A stretch of DNA of 64,000 nt from Branchiostoma floridae (Eukaryota; Chordata; Leptocardii; Amphioxiformes; Branchiostomatidae). The stretch is from NCBI RefSeq assembly GCF_000003815.2, contig NC_049981.1, positions 18,750,585-18,814,584 of the forward strand, in the 5' to 3' direction. The notes beneath the pieces were generated by a model. It saw nothing but the letters and a program-made list of their open reading frames with translations. It was not told the origin of the DNA and ran no database searches. The position numbers were made by a program, and so were the translations under genes. How positions within the stretch are numbered: position 1 is the first letter of the stretch; each line of letters opens with the position of its first letter. Positions 1-12,911 of this stretch are shown here, piece after piece.

Positions 1-6
1 GTTTAC

Positions 7-191
7 CTGGACTCGGGTCTGTGACAAGTCCACTTTGTTTGACATGTTGTCCCTGTTAAAGGGGTCGGTTGGGTAGTGGCCACGATTGAACGCTTGTTCC
101 AAGGCTTCTAGTTGGTCTGGTGTGAACGTTGAACGCTTCTGCTCCGGGTCACCGTTGACTATCATGCCATTTTCCATGGCAGGACCAGTTT
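7..191 (-). CDS. Pax2/5/8: Pax2/5/8 homeodomain exon (helices 1-2; gene runs off left edge)
   Basis: Read on the minus strand, the acceptor TTGTTTTAG lies at 200-192 and the donor GTAAAC at 6-1. The 185-nt exon holds two bases that complete a Glu codon split with the 9710-9951 exon, then 61 whole codons, and ends in phase 0. The first part contains VNGD, which aligns with the PNGD linker before the homeodomain remnant of vertebrate Pax2. Then comes KRSTFTPDQLEALEQAF, a homeodomain N-arm and helix 1 with Phe8, Leu16 and Phe20. Next are HYP, a helix 2 with KVDL, and TRVQ at the exon end. The intron falls at homeodomain position 46/47, just before the expected VWF of helix 3. One residue (Thr after HYP) is extra compared with 60-residue homeodomains. 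Vertebrate Pax2/5/8 keep only about helix 1, so this exon is longer than expected. Whether helix 3 follows cannot be seen. Confidence 0.93.
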
Positions 192-2340
192 CTAAAACAA
201 CAAAAAATCACAAGACATTCAAAATCTAGATTAAAAGGCACTGAGTTTTGACATAAACAAAAATCTGATAAACAACAAATTTCATAGAAAATGCAGTTAA
301 TTGAAAATGATTCTATCTAGCAAGAACTAAAGTAGCAAACAACCCTGTTGACAGTGTTTTTTATGACTTTCATACTTTGACACTTGAAATGCCATTTACT
401 CTTGCTAAATAGTGTTTGAAAAAATAAGATGCAGGCTTCATTCACTGAGTTGGAGACTTTGAGAATCTTAAAAATTTGTGTTATTTGATACTCCTATCGC
501 CAAAAAACACAGCGTGTCTAATATCTGAACATTTGGGGCCTACAATTACAAATGCCGGCTGATCTTTCCGAAGAGGCCCAAAACCTCCAGCTAATTGACT
601 ATTTTTAACAACACACCAAACCTCATTGAGCCTTAATTAACTAAATGCTGGAAATATCACATTCATTACATGAGGAAATTACGCGCAGCAACCTTCCCCG
701 CGCGCGGAGTGATTGATTGACCGGAGCGCCAAACGGCAGGAGACAACTTCCAGGTTTCGCGCCAGTGAATTTTGCCAAGATCTGTGTTCTCACGACTCTC
801 TCAAAAATCAGCCCCGAATTACTGACGGCAAGTCTTACATCTGTTCCTCACTATGCTACTTCTAGTCTGTAGAACAGGCTGGTGATGTTGCAGAATATTT
901 GTTTGCGATTTCCGTGCAATAAAGTCCATACAATAATATTTGTACTTAGTACTAATTCATGCCCTTCCTGAAAATCTAATATACAAATAACGGGAGACGT
1001 CACAATGGCGGGAAAATACGAATGCAGCAACGTAATGAAAAAATGACTTTATTTTTTTGCGAATCATAGTAACACAGACAACGTTAACGCATTCTGCTAT
1101 GAGAAAACATCGCTACGTTGACACTGGGCGTTTCCAACGGACCATACTGCTATCACAATTTTACCGAGTGATCACAAGATGGCTGTAATATTTTCCTCGA
1201 TCTATCACGTTTTCGGCGCAGTCGATACCGCCATTCCGACAGTTTTCAGGCGTTCCTATATTTTCTGCCCCATTAGCCACCGTCCAATGCCATTGCAAGG
1301 TCGAAAGATGGTGTTTCTTGAGTGACAAAGGGGTAGGTGTCCTGACACTTCGTGATTTTTTAGGACTTACAGTAAGGACTATTCTGCGGGGTAAGCAGTC
1401 CTTTGGCAGCAATATTGTATGGACAGGCAACTCCCAACAATCAAAAGGTTTTATGTCAGAATTTTCCATTGAAGAACCACATATTTGGAACGGAGAAGTC
1501 ACGCACATCGTAGTATATCAAGGACGTAAGGTATGTATCGTCACACACGGGTCATGTCTGCCGCCACCTTCCACAGTACGTCCCACAAGCAAACATGCAC
1601 GGGGTCAAATGCTTCTCTTCCAGCTTTTAAGTTCTCAAGCTGCTGTGCCGACAAGCATTCCTCATCCAAGGTCTTGCCACATGGTGGGGAGTGGCTTGAG
1701 GTGTGACATGACATAACACCCTCGTGAACGTAATCCTTCTTGAAACGGAGAAAGTTAAGCCCGCAGAAAGAGACAGCCGGTGTGCGGTTTCTTTAAGGGG
1801 TCTATCTGCTTTATGCCCCGAGTTCTTGTCCACTGATAGCCTGCTCAAGGCTTCAGTGGTCAACTGCGACGACACCAGGAATTTTACATGCCCTGCAGTA
1901 GCCACGCTGTAACCAGCTAAGCCAGTGGCTCCGCGTTCAATTTGTTCGGCTTAAGGAAAGCGTGCCGCTAACTTGTTCATTACAAGCTATTACAGATCGT
2001 TACATCAAGGATGTGCACAAATACTGAATGGTTTAGGTGTTCAAGCTTGCTGTCGCATGTTACTGTTAGAAATGTGAGCAAGAAGAATTATTCTAAGACT
2101 AGAGCAAGGTAAGTTCGATACATGGCTGGCTACACACTCTCCTGTAACTACCTGATACGTGCGAGTTCAGAAACCGTATACTTTTAAGGCAGTTCAAGGG
2201 TCACGATTGTTTTGGGTACACGCGGCTTCAAAGGAATTCTGCCTGCGACGTCCACAACTGAATTTGCTGACTGTTTATATTGCTGCTGGCCGACCAGGTA
2301 CACACAAAACACAACATGAAATAACGACAAGTCACAACAT

Positions 2341-2823
2341 NNNNNNNNNNNNNNNNNNNNNNNNNNNNNNNNNNNNNNNNNNNNNNNNNNNNNNNNNNNN
2401 NNNNNNNNNNNNNNNNNNNNNNNNNNNNNNNNNNNNNNNNNNNNNNNNNNNNNNNNNNNNNNNNNNNNNNNNNNNNNNNNNNNNNNNNNNNNNNNNNNNN
2501 NNNNNNNNNNNNNNNNNNNNNNNNNNNNNNNNNNNNNNNNNNNNNNNNNNNNNNNNNNNNNNNNNNNNNNNNNNNNNNNNNNNNNNNNNNNNNNNNNNNN
2601 NNNNNNNNNNNNNNNNNNNNNNNNNNNNNNNNNNNNNNNNNNNNNNNNNNNNNNNNNNNNNNNNNNNNNNNNNNNNNNNNNNNNNNNNNNNNNNNNNNNN
2701 NNNNNNNNNNNNNNNNNNNNNNNNNNNNNNNNNNNNNNNNNNNNNNNNNNNNNNNNNNNNNNNNNNNNNNNNNNNNNNNNNNNNNNNNNNNNNNNNNNNN
2801 NNNNNNNNNNNNNNNNNNNNNNN
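2341..2823. other. Assembly gap (483 N)
   Basis: A run of 483 undetermined bases. The non-round length suggests a gap sized from read pairs or an alignment. Open frames reported across it are artefacts of translating N. Confidence 0.99.
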
Positions 2824-5800
2824 CGAAAGACGATATACGTCACCGCGTCAAAGCGCGGCCGCCCGAACACCGGCTCTCAATGGCAACCCACCAAGACTTG
2901 CTCTTGTGAGCCAAGCCGCCATACTCCACCTTTACAAGTACTCACTAAGATAAAGATCTCTGTACCTGGCACGGATATCGGCCGCGTTTAACGGCTAAAT
3001 TTGACGTGCAGGTATAACACAAGTACCTTGGTGTAGTGCATTTACTGATCGTTTTATCCTTTAAAAAAGGGCTGCCACTACACAAGGTGCATCCATTTTC
3101 TGTCAGTTGTACAACTTAAGGAATTTCTGATGGCAGAAACTTGTTCAAACGTTTTACAGTAGTTTTGGCAACGTTTTTGTTTAGGTGACTTTGTTTATTA
3201 AAGTGCTTGGAACAATTAATCCAACAAAGTGCTTCAGTGAATCAGAGAGGCGTGATACAACATATGACTGACGCATGCATCGCACCGAAGGGTGTAGAAA
3301 AGTAAACAACAAAGTCTACCAAAGAATAAAAAAACTTTTCGAAAACACCAAATTCGGATACACCATTTTAAGATCGATACGATCATAGTTGAAATTTGTG
3401 CTTTTATACTACTAGTAGCTCAAAGACCTCATAAAAATCGAGAAGGGTTGTTTTTCCCTCTCTCACGTCCAGGTGTGAGATTTGGACGACTACAAAACAA
3501 GAATGACTGCTTTGTTAGATGCCAAAGCCATCAAATTTGCAACAAACATCGGATACGACCGCCTTATCCACACCTGCATTACCATTGAGCCAGAAGGACC
3601 CTATATTGTACTAGACTTTAAATCTGAAGATCATATATTTGTGTGATAACAAAGGACACCATCCAGGCTCTGGCACGGCACATTGCTGCATGATCCAGTT
3701 GGACGGGTTTGATACGCTACTATGCAATAACAACGAAATAGAATGGTACGCCTATCTTGGTACTAAACAATAATACACTGTCTCCTCCATGCGATAGTTT
3801 CAAGGGTGAACTTCTTTCATAAGATTAAGAGCCCGACACGACCGTCATACGATCGTCGCACGATCGCAAACAGATGGCTTTCTTTGGATAGTCGTGCAGG
3901 TGTCGTACAAATTTCGACCGTCTTGGTATCTAGAGGAGTGTCTTAGATTATTGTTGGCAGTTGGTTTTGTCACGGTCTTCTTGAAAATTCTGCAGCATCA
4001 AAATCGTAGAACGAACTACGTCTACGACGAATGTAACCCCGCCGTGACATTCTTTAAACACTTCTGAGCGTGCGTTGGAACTCCGTTTTACAACAACTCG
4101 TTGATGTTCGTAGCCCATTGGTGTAGTATCTGGAAAGCTATGCCGCATATAGTTATTTTCTGACCGCCGGTTATTGAACTCCCCCAGTTAATGATGATCC
4201 AGGGTAATTTTCGAAAGTCCGTGTTTACACGAATGATTTAGTGTGCTCAACTACCCGGCAACGCTCTCGGGATGTAAGAATGATCCCTTTACCGAACACA
4301 ACATTTTCTGCTCATCTGAGCAGTCGCGTAATCTCATGGTGTATTACTGCCATCCCGGGATCGGCTTTAGGAGGCACATAACACCTGGGAAGAAGAATAA
4401 AGGTGGCAATCACGATATAGACACGGCATCCGGTACGGCAAGTATCGGCAGTCCGGGCTAAGTCCCTTCCCTGGGTAATATTGCTGTATTTTAGGCTGCT
4501 TGAACGAAACTGGCAACACGTACCCAAAAACGTTAATGTGTCTGGTAGTGCGGAGAACAGAAAAGCCAACAAATCATCAACATACCAACCAACTAGTCAT
4601 GAGTACTTAAACATGTAGTCGGAATTAGTTTTTAAGGGCTGTTGCCTGTGTGGTTACTTACTGTTGCTCTTTGTGTGCTGAGATTTGGTTAATTCTTCTT
4701 TCAGACTGGTAACCAATAAATACAGCGTACTGTCAGAATTCTCCAAATGAATTAGCACGTTTCTTTCAAACGCTAAAATAGCTATCTTCCTTGTCCTAAC
4801 TTCTTACCAGTTTGTCGAATCGAATAGCACCACCATGTCCATTCGATTAGACAGCACCCCCTTTCGCAATTTTCACCCACCCCAGTCTAACATGTCTAAT
4901 AAAGCAGTTGCGGTGTGTTTAGACGTGTCGCAGTTGCTGAATGATTCTGGCGTAAGACAACAAGTTTATCACTTCAAGACTATCTCAACAGACAAGACTT
5001 TTCTATAAAGAAGACATTACCCTATTCCTCCGTGACAATATTATATAAATCACTGTCTCGTTAGGTGCAGGCATGTTTTTGTTTACATCGAGACTGTTTA
5101 CTGTTGCTTCGCTCCATAGGTTGCTCAAGCTAGCGACAACTATCAAGGGGCCCGGGAAGGCGACGGTGCCGAACTAATGAATTTACGGCAATAGTAGTAG
5201 ATTTACCACGCTTAGTTTCACCCGGGAAGACTCGGGGTGCCTGTAGCGATGAACATTATTTATTGAAATGCACTTATGAAACGTGGAAGACTCTCTGCTT
5301 GTCATCTTCTACAGGATGAAAAAGTGAACTGCATTCTCAACACTAGATCCTGGACGACTATGAGATTTTAAAAATTGGTAAGTATCCTTTTCTCTTTGTG
5401 TTCATTTTAGATTGTTATTAATTGATATTCAAAAGCTGCAACGCCATACGTACAGACCAACATTAAAATTAACAGTTATCTTTCATGAATTATAAAAATG
5501 GCAATGTGAAATGTCTGTTTCCAGTGATACAATATTCTATCAGGATGTTTGAATCTTGCCCTGTTGAAATTGTGTTACGTCATAAAATGTAAGAAATATC
5601 AAAGTGAAATGTTTAGTACTATGTTCTTGAATGAGCTCAGCTAGCTTCGCTTTATACCCCCTTACCACTAGGACGGCGCTCTCGCTTCGCTCTCCCTGCG
5701 ACTTAAAATTTTACTTTTACTTTGAATCGTATAGAACAAAAACTTAAAATCTTGCTAAGCTTCGTGTGTTTTGCTATCTTTTCAGCTACACCTTTTACAT

Positions 5801-8064
5801 TTTGTATGATATACCCAGTATGGAATTAAAGGATTTACAAACATCCCTTTTAGGTCGCAGTGATAGCGCAGAGCGATCGCCGTGTGGTGGAAAGGAGGCC
5901 TTGCCGCCGCACGTTCAACGGCGAACATGTCCAGCTAGATAGTCTAGTTCATGGCCAAGTGAGCATGGCGCCATCCCATTGCGCTCTAAAATATTGATGG
6001 GGAGAAGACGGATTCTTCAGTTACAAGAAGACCACAAGGGGAGAATCAAACTAATTTCAACGCCATCGTGAGGAGGGTGAAAATAATCAGTTGGTTATGG
6101 CCGCCAGGCACAATTTCCCTATCTTATCTAAAATGCATAGACTGTTTATTTAATATTTGATGGCTCTGAAATTGATAGCGTAATAATTGAGCATAACACT
6201 GGTACCAATGAGAAATCAGATACGCGTGAGCGAGTGGGCGACTCTATTCTAACTTTCCAATGCAGCCTTCCCTCAAAACACTTGAAGTCTCTGAAGCACT
6301 GGCGTTGGAGATCGACCAGGCAGGGAGAGACAAAGAGTTGGCTGGAGTGGGGCGTGGCTCGTTAAGCGAATGTTGACAGACTTACCTTACAAGCCCCACT
6401 TCACACAATAACATGTAAAAACAGAAGTGGAAAGAATAGCAGTGGTCACGCACCAGTGAGCGGTCAAGGGCCGAAGTTAATCAGATTAATGCAGTTCGCT
6501 GCCATTCGATCTGAAGCAGCAGCAGCCAGCGGCGCTGAGAGAGACGGCAGGAGTCCGGGTGCGTGAAATCTCAAGTAGGCTTCCCCTGGTTCTGTGTCGA
6601 GAGGATTTAGTACACGAGACTGGTACAGAACGCCAAAACATGGCCAGCGAATCTCTGGATAAATCAGACGATAAATTTCGTTGCTGTTGTGAAACTTTGC
6701 GTTCCAAAATGTTTTCTGACACTTCTTTTATCATTGGTGGCAGGGTATATTGATCTACATGAGGTCAAGCATAAAAAAGGGAGAGGTATTCATGTATGTG
6801 TTTTTTCTGGTCAAATGGGCAAATTCTAAAAATGATCAATTTTGTAGGAATATACAGAGAACATATACTAGGACTAGCATATACGGAGGGCGAGCAGGCC
6901 CAAAATATGGAAATATTATGTAAATGTATCGCTACTTTTCCCTTCTGTGTTTCTTTTATCACTTTCTTTGCTCTTTGTCAATTTTCCACATTATTTTCTT
7001 TTTACTTCTTTCCTATCCTTCGTTTTCGTTGAATCGATGTGAACAGATTTGCGACTCAAAGGAGCCGTCACCACCCTATGATAATATTTTCCATGATTAC
7101 CCTATTAGTATTAATTTACTTGTGTCCTTTTTTTCGTTAAGTATTCTATGAACATATTTCCGCATTTTCAGTTTACAGGATGTACCTGGTCTTTTTTCAC
7201 CGACTCGAGAGGTAGACCTTCGGGTCCAAACGCATGCACTTCAGCCCGTTCCACCTTTATTACAGAGGCAAAATCTCCGTATTGTGCTTTTGGGCGGCAG
7301 ACATCGCACTGCATTAAGCATCACACTGTGCTGAAATCCCAGCCCTGTCAATCAAATCCAGCCGCCCGTGAATACGCACACAAATTCATTGTGTGGTAAT
7401 AACGGCCATCATATTTTTGGTTACAAGATTAACCCCTCCGATGGAACAAAGATTATCGGTCGGGCGGAGAGCGGGATTATACACGGCGCCGGGTGATCCT
7501 CCTACGTGGAAACCTACCTGCCAAGCCTGTAGATAAGTCATGAACGGCTGTTTTCTTCGGAAATCGGAATAAAGAGGCAGAAAATTGCCACGGGCCAGAC
7601 GCAGTCAATCAGAGAAATCAATATGGCGATTTCACCAGGGCATCTGTAGCAGGAATTTGGTGGGAGAACCGTTCCCGCGAACCTAAGCTCTCGTGTGCCT
7701 CGAAGGCGACGTCCTCCGACGCGAAGGTCTAGATTGTCAGTCTTGGTTGTGCCAGGTCAGGAAGCTTCCGGCGCCAAGAGCTAAGTGCAAATCGAGTCCT
7801 GGGTGTCGGAAGGGCGGAGAGTGTCCGCTTTACATGCTCGGTTAAGCCGCTTAGGTGTGAGATGGAGCGCAGCGCGTACCTGAGCTGAATCTCACCTGTC
7901 TTCAACCCGCAAGTTTCTTACAGGTCATATAACGCAGATTTGCCCTTAAAGGTTGCGTGCCATGGGGGCAGCTGGAGTAAAGAGCGGCTCTTGGTTACTA
8001 ATCTGTATTTCAGGACATGCAATATGACTGATTGTGATCGTCGGTGGCACCACAGTATGTATGA

Positions 8065-8065
<1 letters not shown>

Positions 8066-8100
<35 letters not shown>

Positions 8101-8199
8101 ATGAATGTGTGTGTGAACGAGCGTGTTTTGTTGCTGAATGTGTGTGTGTGCGTGCGTGTGTGTATTTGTGTGTGTGTGTGTGCGTGCGTGTGCGTGAGC

Positions 8200-8251
<52 letters not shown>
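8066..8251. repeat. Interrupted (TG)n microsatellite
   Basis: Long TG runs are interrupted by short ATGAATG, GAACGAGCG and TGCGTGCG variants. It produces Val/Cys-rich frames on the plus strand and His/Thr-rich frames on the minus strand, none of which should be read as genes. It lies inside a Pax2/5/8 intron and ends about 175 bases before an assembly gap. Confidence 0.97.
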
Positions 8252-8427
8252 ATCTGTCTTTCTGTGCAAATTTGGACCAAGTGAAAGATCCGCGAATCGC
8301 AGTCACAGTCCATACCCAGGACAACTGTGTTGTAGGTCGTGTGAACTCCCTCCTCCCCATCAGCCACCAGATGGGGAAACATATTCACCTCAGCACCTTC
8401 TCCTGTTGTGATGAACGCGCCTGAGAA

Positions 8428-8527
8428 NNNNNNNNNNNNNNNNNNNNNNNNNNNNNNNNNNNNNNNNNNNNNNNNNNNNNNNNNNNNNNNNNNNNNNNNN
8501 NNNNNNNNNNNNNNNNNNNNNNNNNNN
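8428..8527. other. Assembly gap (100 N)
   Basis: Exactly 100 undetermined bases, the usual placeholder for a gap of unknown size. Intron length here is therefore approximate. Confidence 0.99.
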
Positions 8528-9709
8528 AAGTGCACGGATTGATTGGGTTAGACATGGTCAGTTTGCTCGCTGACTTCGGTGATGGGATCTTGGAGATGCA
8601 GGCTAGCTTCCCATAAACAGCGGCGTTACCGCGACACTATACCGGACATATATATGCATCGCCGCCAATTACAACCAATCACACGCACGCTTTCAGCACC
8701 AACCAGCCGAGCGGGCCATGCAAACACGCTGATAAATATTTACTACCCGACGACTCGCACGTCTGACCTGACTCTGTTCTTTCCACTCACTTAAGCAATA
8801 CCCGTCAGTCAAACACACTTTTCAGGCCGAAAACAGACAGTCCAAACCCAGAGCGTGGTCACTAAGCCGAACAGACCACGTGCTCTGGCATCCGTGTTTC
8901 CTTGGGTTATTTTGATTAAACATAATATCTCATCTGCCGGCGATGACCAGAAGTCAGATAGCCCCTAAATCACCCGGATTTGTAAGATCAGTCGCCCGTT
9001 CTGAGCCTAAAAGCGCTGTGTCCGTAGCCAAACACGTTTTTGTGTGGAGAAAAGTTCTGGTGTGCTCTGTCGACCATGCTCGTGCAGAGCTCGTGAAAAG
9101 CACAAAAGAGCCTGGTATCACCGGTTTACGATATATCTAAATATCACTTCAACTTTTCCACCTACTTGAACAAGAGCACTTTTTCTGTCAATACTACAGC
9201 TGTTGGAATAACTAGCTACTGGTAATTTGTAATTTGAAGGTTTGTCGTGAGCCTGACGAAGTTTTTTCTAATTCGATGTTTTTTAAAGTCGACTACGTAC
9301 ACGACAGGGGTCATCTGTCTCTTATCGGACAGCGTCAACTCAATTGCTGCAAGTGCAAAGAGTCTGACTCGAACACAGGGTCTCTGGATTCCGGGCTAAA
9401 TGCCCTGCAGTTACGCCACACAACTCCGACAAATTACGAAATGAAGCCTCATTTTTAGATAATATCATACCTCACTTTTAAATAATATCATAGCTCAAGA
9501 CTATATTATTTCTCCAAGCTAACAGATAATAATACATTACAGAAGTGGGATCAGTCGCATTCCACTCTCTCAGTATCCAGACTGAAGTAGATGCACACTA
9601 TATTGTTCGCCATGGTTTGTCCGTCCTTTCATGTTACATGCAACTAACCTACGGACAAGGATTTGTAATAAACTTATTATTACTATTTGCATGATAATAT
9701 TGAACCTAC

Positions 9710-9951
9710 CTCTGTCTCCTTCTCGCTTGACCTTTTCGGGGTTGCTGTGGTGAATGCCCAGGATGCCGTTAATACTGTAGGACGACCCGTTCTGCGCGCT
9801 GTCCGACCCCGGGGCGTTGTTGGACGCAGAGGTAGCCACGGGTCCGGACGCCATGGGCCCCACGGAGTTGGGCGTGCCAGCGCCCTGGGGTGACTGCTGG
9901 GGACTATGGGGTGACTGCTTGGCCTTCTCCGCCGCCTTGTTCCGGACAATC
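9710..9951 (-). CDS. Pax2/5/8: Pax2/5/8 exon: end of paired domain and octapeptide
   Basis: On the minus strand the acceptor is CGTCCACAG and the donor GTAGGT. The 242 nt are one base completing the split Arg codon of SINR, 80 codons, and one base of the next codon. It opens with IVRNKAAEK, the end of the paired domain (vertebrates have IIRTK). A Ser/Pro/Gln/Ala/Asn-rich linker follows. YSINGILG at about residues 201-208 is a clear octapeptide (eh1-like), which in this family recruits Groucho/TLE co-repressors. After it, HHSNPEKVKREGDR parallels the basic segment that follows the octapeptide in vertebrate Pax2. GC content is raised over the exon, and the open frame ends at a consensus donor. 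The frame joins the 21625-21822 exon upstream and the 7-191 exon downstream without a shift. Confidence 0.96.
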
Positions 9952-11482
9952 CTGTGGACGAGATTACGAGTCATCCTGTGCATGGGCGAGAGTATGTGGA
10001 AGCTACAGTGTTGTCACTACCAAACCAACAACATACAACAGGCTACATGTGGGAATGTGATATCGCCCTGGCCACCACGTATTGATAAATAGTTTAATGT
10101 TGACCCGGGTTGTAAAAATACGAGGTGCTTTTATTCCTCTTTTAAAGCTAAAACAGAGGTGGGACGCAGCTTCCTTTCCCATCTTTTTTATTTACAAACT
10201 GTTCCATCTCTTGAAATGTCAGGTACCCATTTAAAGGAACCACAAAAAACAAGGTCAAGGAAGACGCAAATAGAACTACGCGATTCGCCATTCCAGATCG
10301 ATTGTGTTGTATGAGGAGAGCTGGCAACGTTCCACGGGAAAATGGGTTTTAAGTAAATTCTCTGACGTTAATAGCTGTATTCTTAAAAGTCCTGTCGACT
10401 CTGATGTCACAGGTCATCAATTCATTCTTCTTTTCTCTTGATGTTTTGCGTGTGTGCATTAACCCCTTTAATGGGTAGATTGAAAGTTCTCCCTTTCTCT
10501 TAATTATCATTACCCTCTCTTCAACGCCATTGACGAAACTATGTATAAAATATGTGGACGAGAGTCCAATTACCAAGCTCGTTCCCATGTTGGACCAACT
10601 GTAGCCAACTGGCACACCGGTGTGAGACCAGGTGTAGGCAGCAGGCAGATCTAGACCTGGGTCCGGTCTGTGTTTCAGGGAGGGGTCATGGACCCCGTCT
10701 TTCATGTGTCCAGGAAAAGTCTAGGACTACAGACCGTACTCGGCCCAATTTTCTCCTTTACTGAAGCCATTATCAGAGCTTTCGTGTCTATATCATGATG
10801 TATTAGCATGTGTCGTAGTGTCATGAACACCATGGCAACAGTCTGTGAACACTTCTTTATCAGGAGAACCAAATGAGTCTATACTATGGAAGGAAGCGGT
10901 TGAGTTTCTTTCTGTGTTTGATATGTTATTATTCGCCCTTGAACTGTCAGGGTTGGAGGCCATAGGTGGTGTCTGTGTCCATTTTAGGGAACCAGGCCGT
11001 ACTCTTGAGCATCTATGGAGGACCACCGCCCAGCGTGGCCTGTCTACCTGATGTTCTGCCACACCAGGGCCTGTCATCTAAAATCAGCAGTGCTGAACCA
11101 AACATCTAACACACCAAATTGAACGGACGGCCACCGGTGTTCGCTGTGTGGCGGCTGCCCGCAGGTGGACACGGCCCCACCACGGTCGTGCTTGCCCTGT
11201 CGCCCTGCCTTCTCCCCTCGTCATTGCGGTGCCCCTGACCTGTGTCGGGTCGGGTTTCGTCGCACAGAGACCGAGAAATCCCCCGACAATAGCAGCCGTC
11301 CGCACGAGAAAATGCATCGGTGCGAGCAGGTGGACCTGCCCGCCTGCTGCGTCCGCGCGTGCCCTTCTACTTTGGTGTTCTAACCCCCACCTCTCTGTGC
11401 TACATGCCTCTATAGGCAGATTATCCAGCTGTCTGGTTTAATGCCTGTACGAACCATTTTTCATCTCCAGTTGGAGGTTTGC

Positions 11483-11582
11483 NNNNNNNNNNNNNNNNNN
11501 NNNNNNNNNNNNNNNNNNNNNNNNNNNNNNNNNNNNNNNNNNNNNNNNNNNNNNNNNNNNNNNNNNNNNNNNNNNNNNNNNN
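11483..11582. other. Assembly gap (100 N)
   Basis: Exactly 100 undetermined bases, a placeholder for a gap of unknown length. Confidence 0.99.
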
Positions 11583-12750
11583 ATCATTTTCAGTTGCCTA
11601 CGTTAACTGATAGACCTTCGTAATAAGTTCTGATGGAAACTGAGCCGTGGTCGATAGGCCGGAGCACCACATTTCCGACAATAATTGGCCTACAAGCTGC
11701 CCTATTCCTTAGTAATTGCGGTAGGCTATCTTTGACTAGATAGCTCGGACAGATAAAAGTAAGGCGTGGCAAGACGACCCAAATATCCCCAGGTGTTACT
11801 GCAACGAGGGCGTGTCTAGTTTAACGAACAGCGAAGAATACCAGCACGACAATGTGTAATGCGTCTCTATCTCTTGTAAGACACGGGATTTAGGACGCTC
11901 TTCTACCACAATCACCGCAGCCAAATGAGACAATCTCTCTTGATCTCTTCTTAAGAACATTACATTTGGGTGTGGTCACTCGCCGTGGATGCGCATAGCT
12001 TGTTGGCATTTAAGCGGTATTAAGGCTGCATTGCTAGAGATTATTTGATGACATAAATTCGGTGTGGTCACTTCTTTTTCATATTAGAAGAGTTAAACCT
12101 TTTCGATTCTGGGCTTGTTAATCCTGAGAAAAGTCGAACACGCGACACCCTGTTTGTCCAGTGCATCTTGCGATAAAGCAGCAAACAACATCGGTCCCCT
12201 TTTTGTTTACAGTTTACCCCCAATGTAGGATCTAAACCTATTGGCCAAAGAATTACCAAATCACAGTGTATTCAAAGTCCCGGTAAACTGTTTTGGCTAT
12301 GCGTTGTGCGGAATGTAAACTGGCAGACTTGCCGATCACATGAAAGGAGGGCATGTGGATCACTGTAAATAGATTCAACTTTCCTGGATTTCACATGGAT
12401 GCATCTATTTTGGAAAAACTGGAGTTTTCGTCGACTTTATTGCGTTTTATAGTTGACCCTTTGTGTTCTGTGCTTTCTAATATTGCCACTATGTAAGCCC
12501 TAAGCTAATCAAAGCGCTGACAGAACTGTTTGGCTGTGTACAACTATGTCACCTGTCCTACAGAATCTAGCTACCCGTCCAGCTGATGGCGTATGACGTA
12601 GATCATGGCATTGCACTATTAGGCAGAGATTTTCTATATACCTTGCCCTCACATTCATCTATACATTATGTGTAACGTAACGAACAGTGACGTACGAATA
12701 GAAGGATGAAGTTCTTTTGAGGAACAGCCGACACAAGGCGCAGCTGAGTA

Positions 12751-12911
12751 CTCTCCAAGCAGGGGTAAGGTTTCCAGCGTCTTTATTTCCGGATTTCTGC
12801 TCTGCGCCTTTATATTTGTCCAGCCAAAATGAAAACGTGACAAATAGAAGTCCGGACAAAAACGCCTAAAAAGGCGTAAAAAAAGCCGAGGCCTAACCTC
12901 TGCTTGGAGAG
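12751..12911. mobile_element. MITE-like element with 20-bp terminal inverted repeats
   Basis: The left end CTCTCCAAGCAGGGGTAAGG (12751-12770) and the reverse complement of the right end (12892-12911), CTCTCCAAGCAGAGGTTAGG, match at 18 of 20 positions. The 161-bp unit has no coding capacity, which fits a non-autonomous DNA transposon. The same end sequence, TCTCCAAGCAGA, recurs at 52306 and 53299. No clear target-site duplication was seen. MITE families (LanceleTn) are known from amphioxus, but membership cannot be judged by eye. Confidence 0.6.

Larger units (their letters stand above)
192..9709 (-). other. Pax2/5/8: Pax2/5/8 intron between octapeptide exon and homeodomain exon
   Basis: About 9.5 kb lie between two exons whose phases match (one base left on the upstream exon, two bases at the start of the downstream exon), so no further exon is required here. 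It contains two assembly gaps (2341-2823 and 8428-8527) and a long interrupted (TG)n tract at 8066-8251. A short open stretch at 3479-3646 looks faintly protein-like but has no recognisable family. No other gene was recognised. Long open frames at the TG tract are low-complexity artefacts. Confidence 0.75.

Noticed and set aside
2159-2953. 264- and 228-codon frames on both strands
   Set aside because: They are mostly translated N from the assembly gap.
3479-3646. Protein-like 55-codon stretch after an acceptor-like CTCACGTCCAG
   Set aside because: No family recognised, no donor at its end (it stops at TGA), and no splice phase in Pax2/5/8 requires it.
7918-8535. Several 107-205 codon frames with His-Thr or Val-Cys repeats
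   Set aside because: They are translations of the (TG)n microsatellite and the N gap, not genes.
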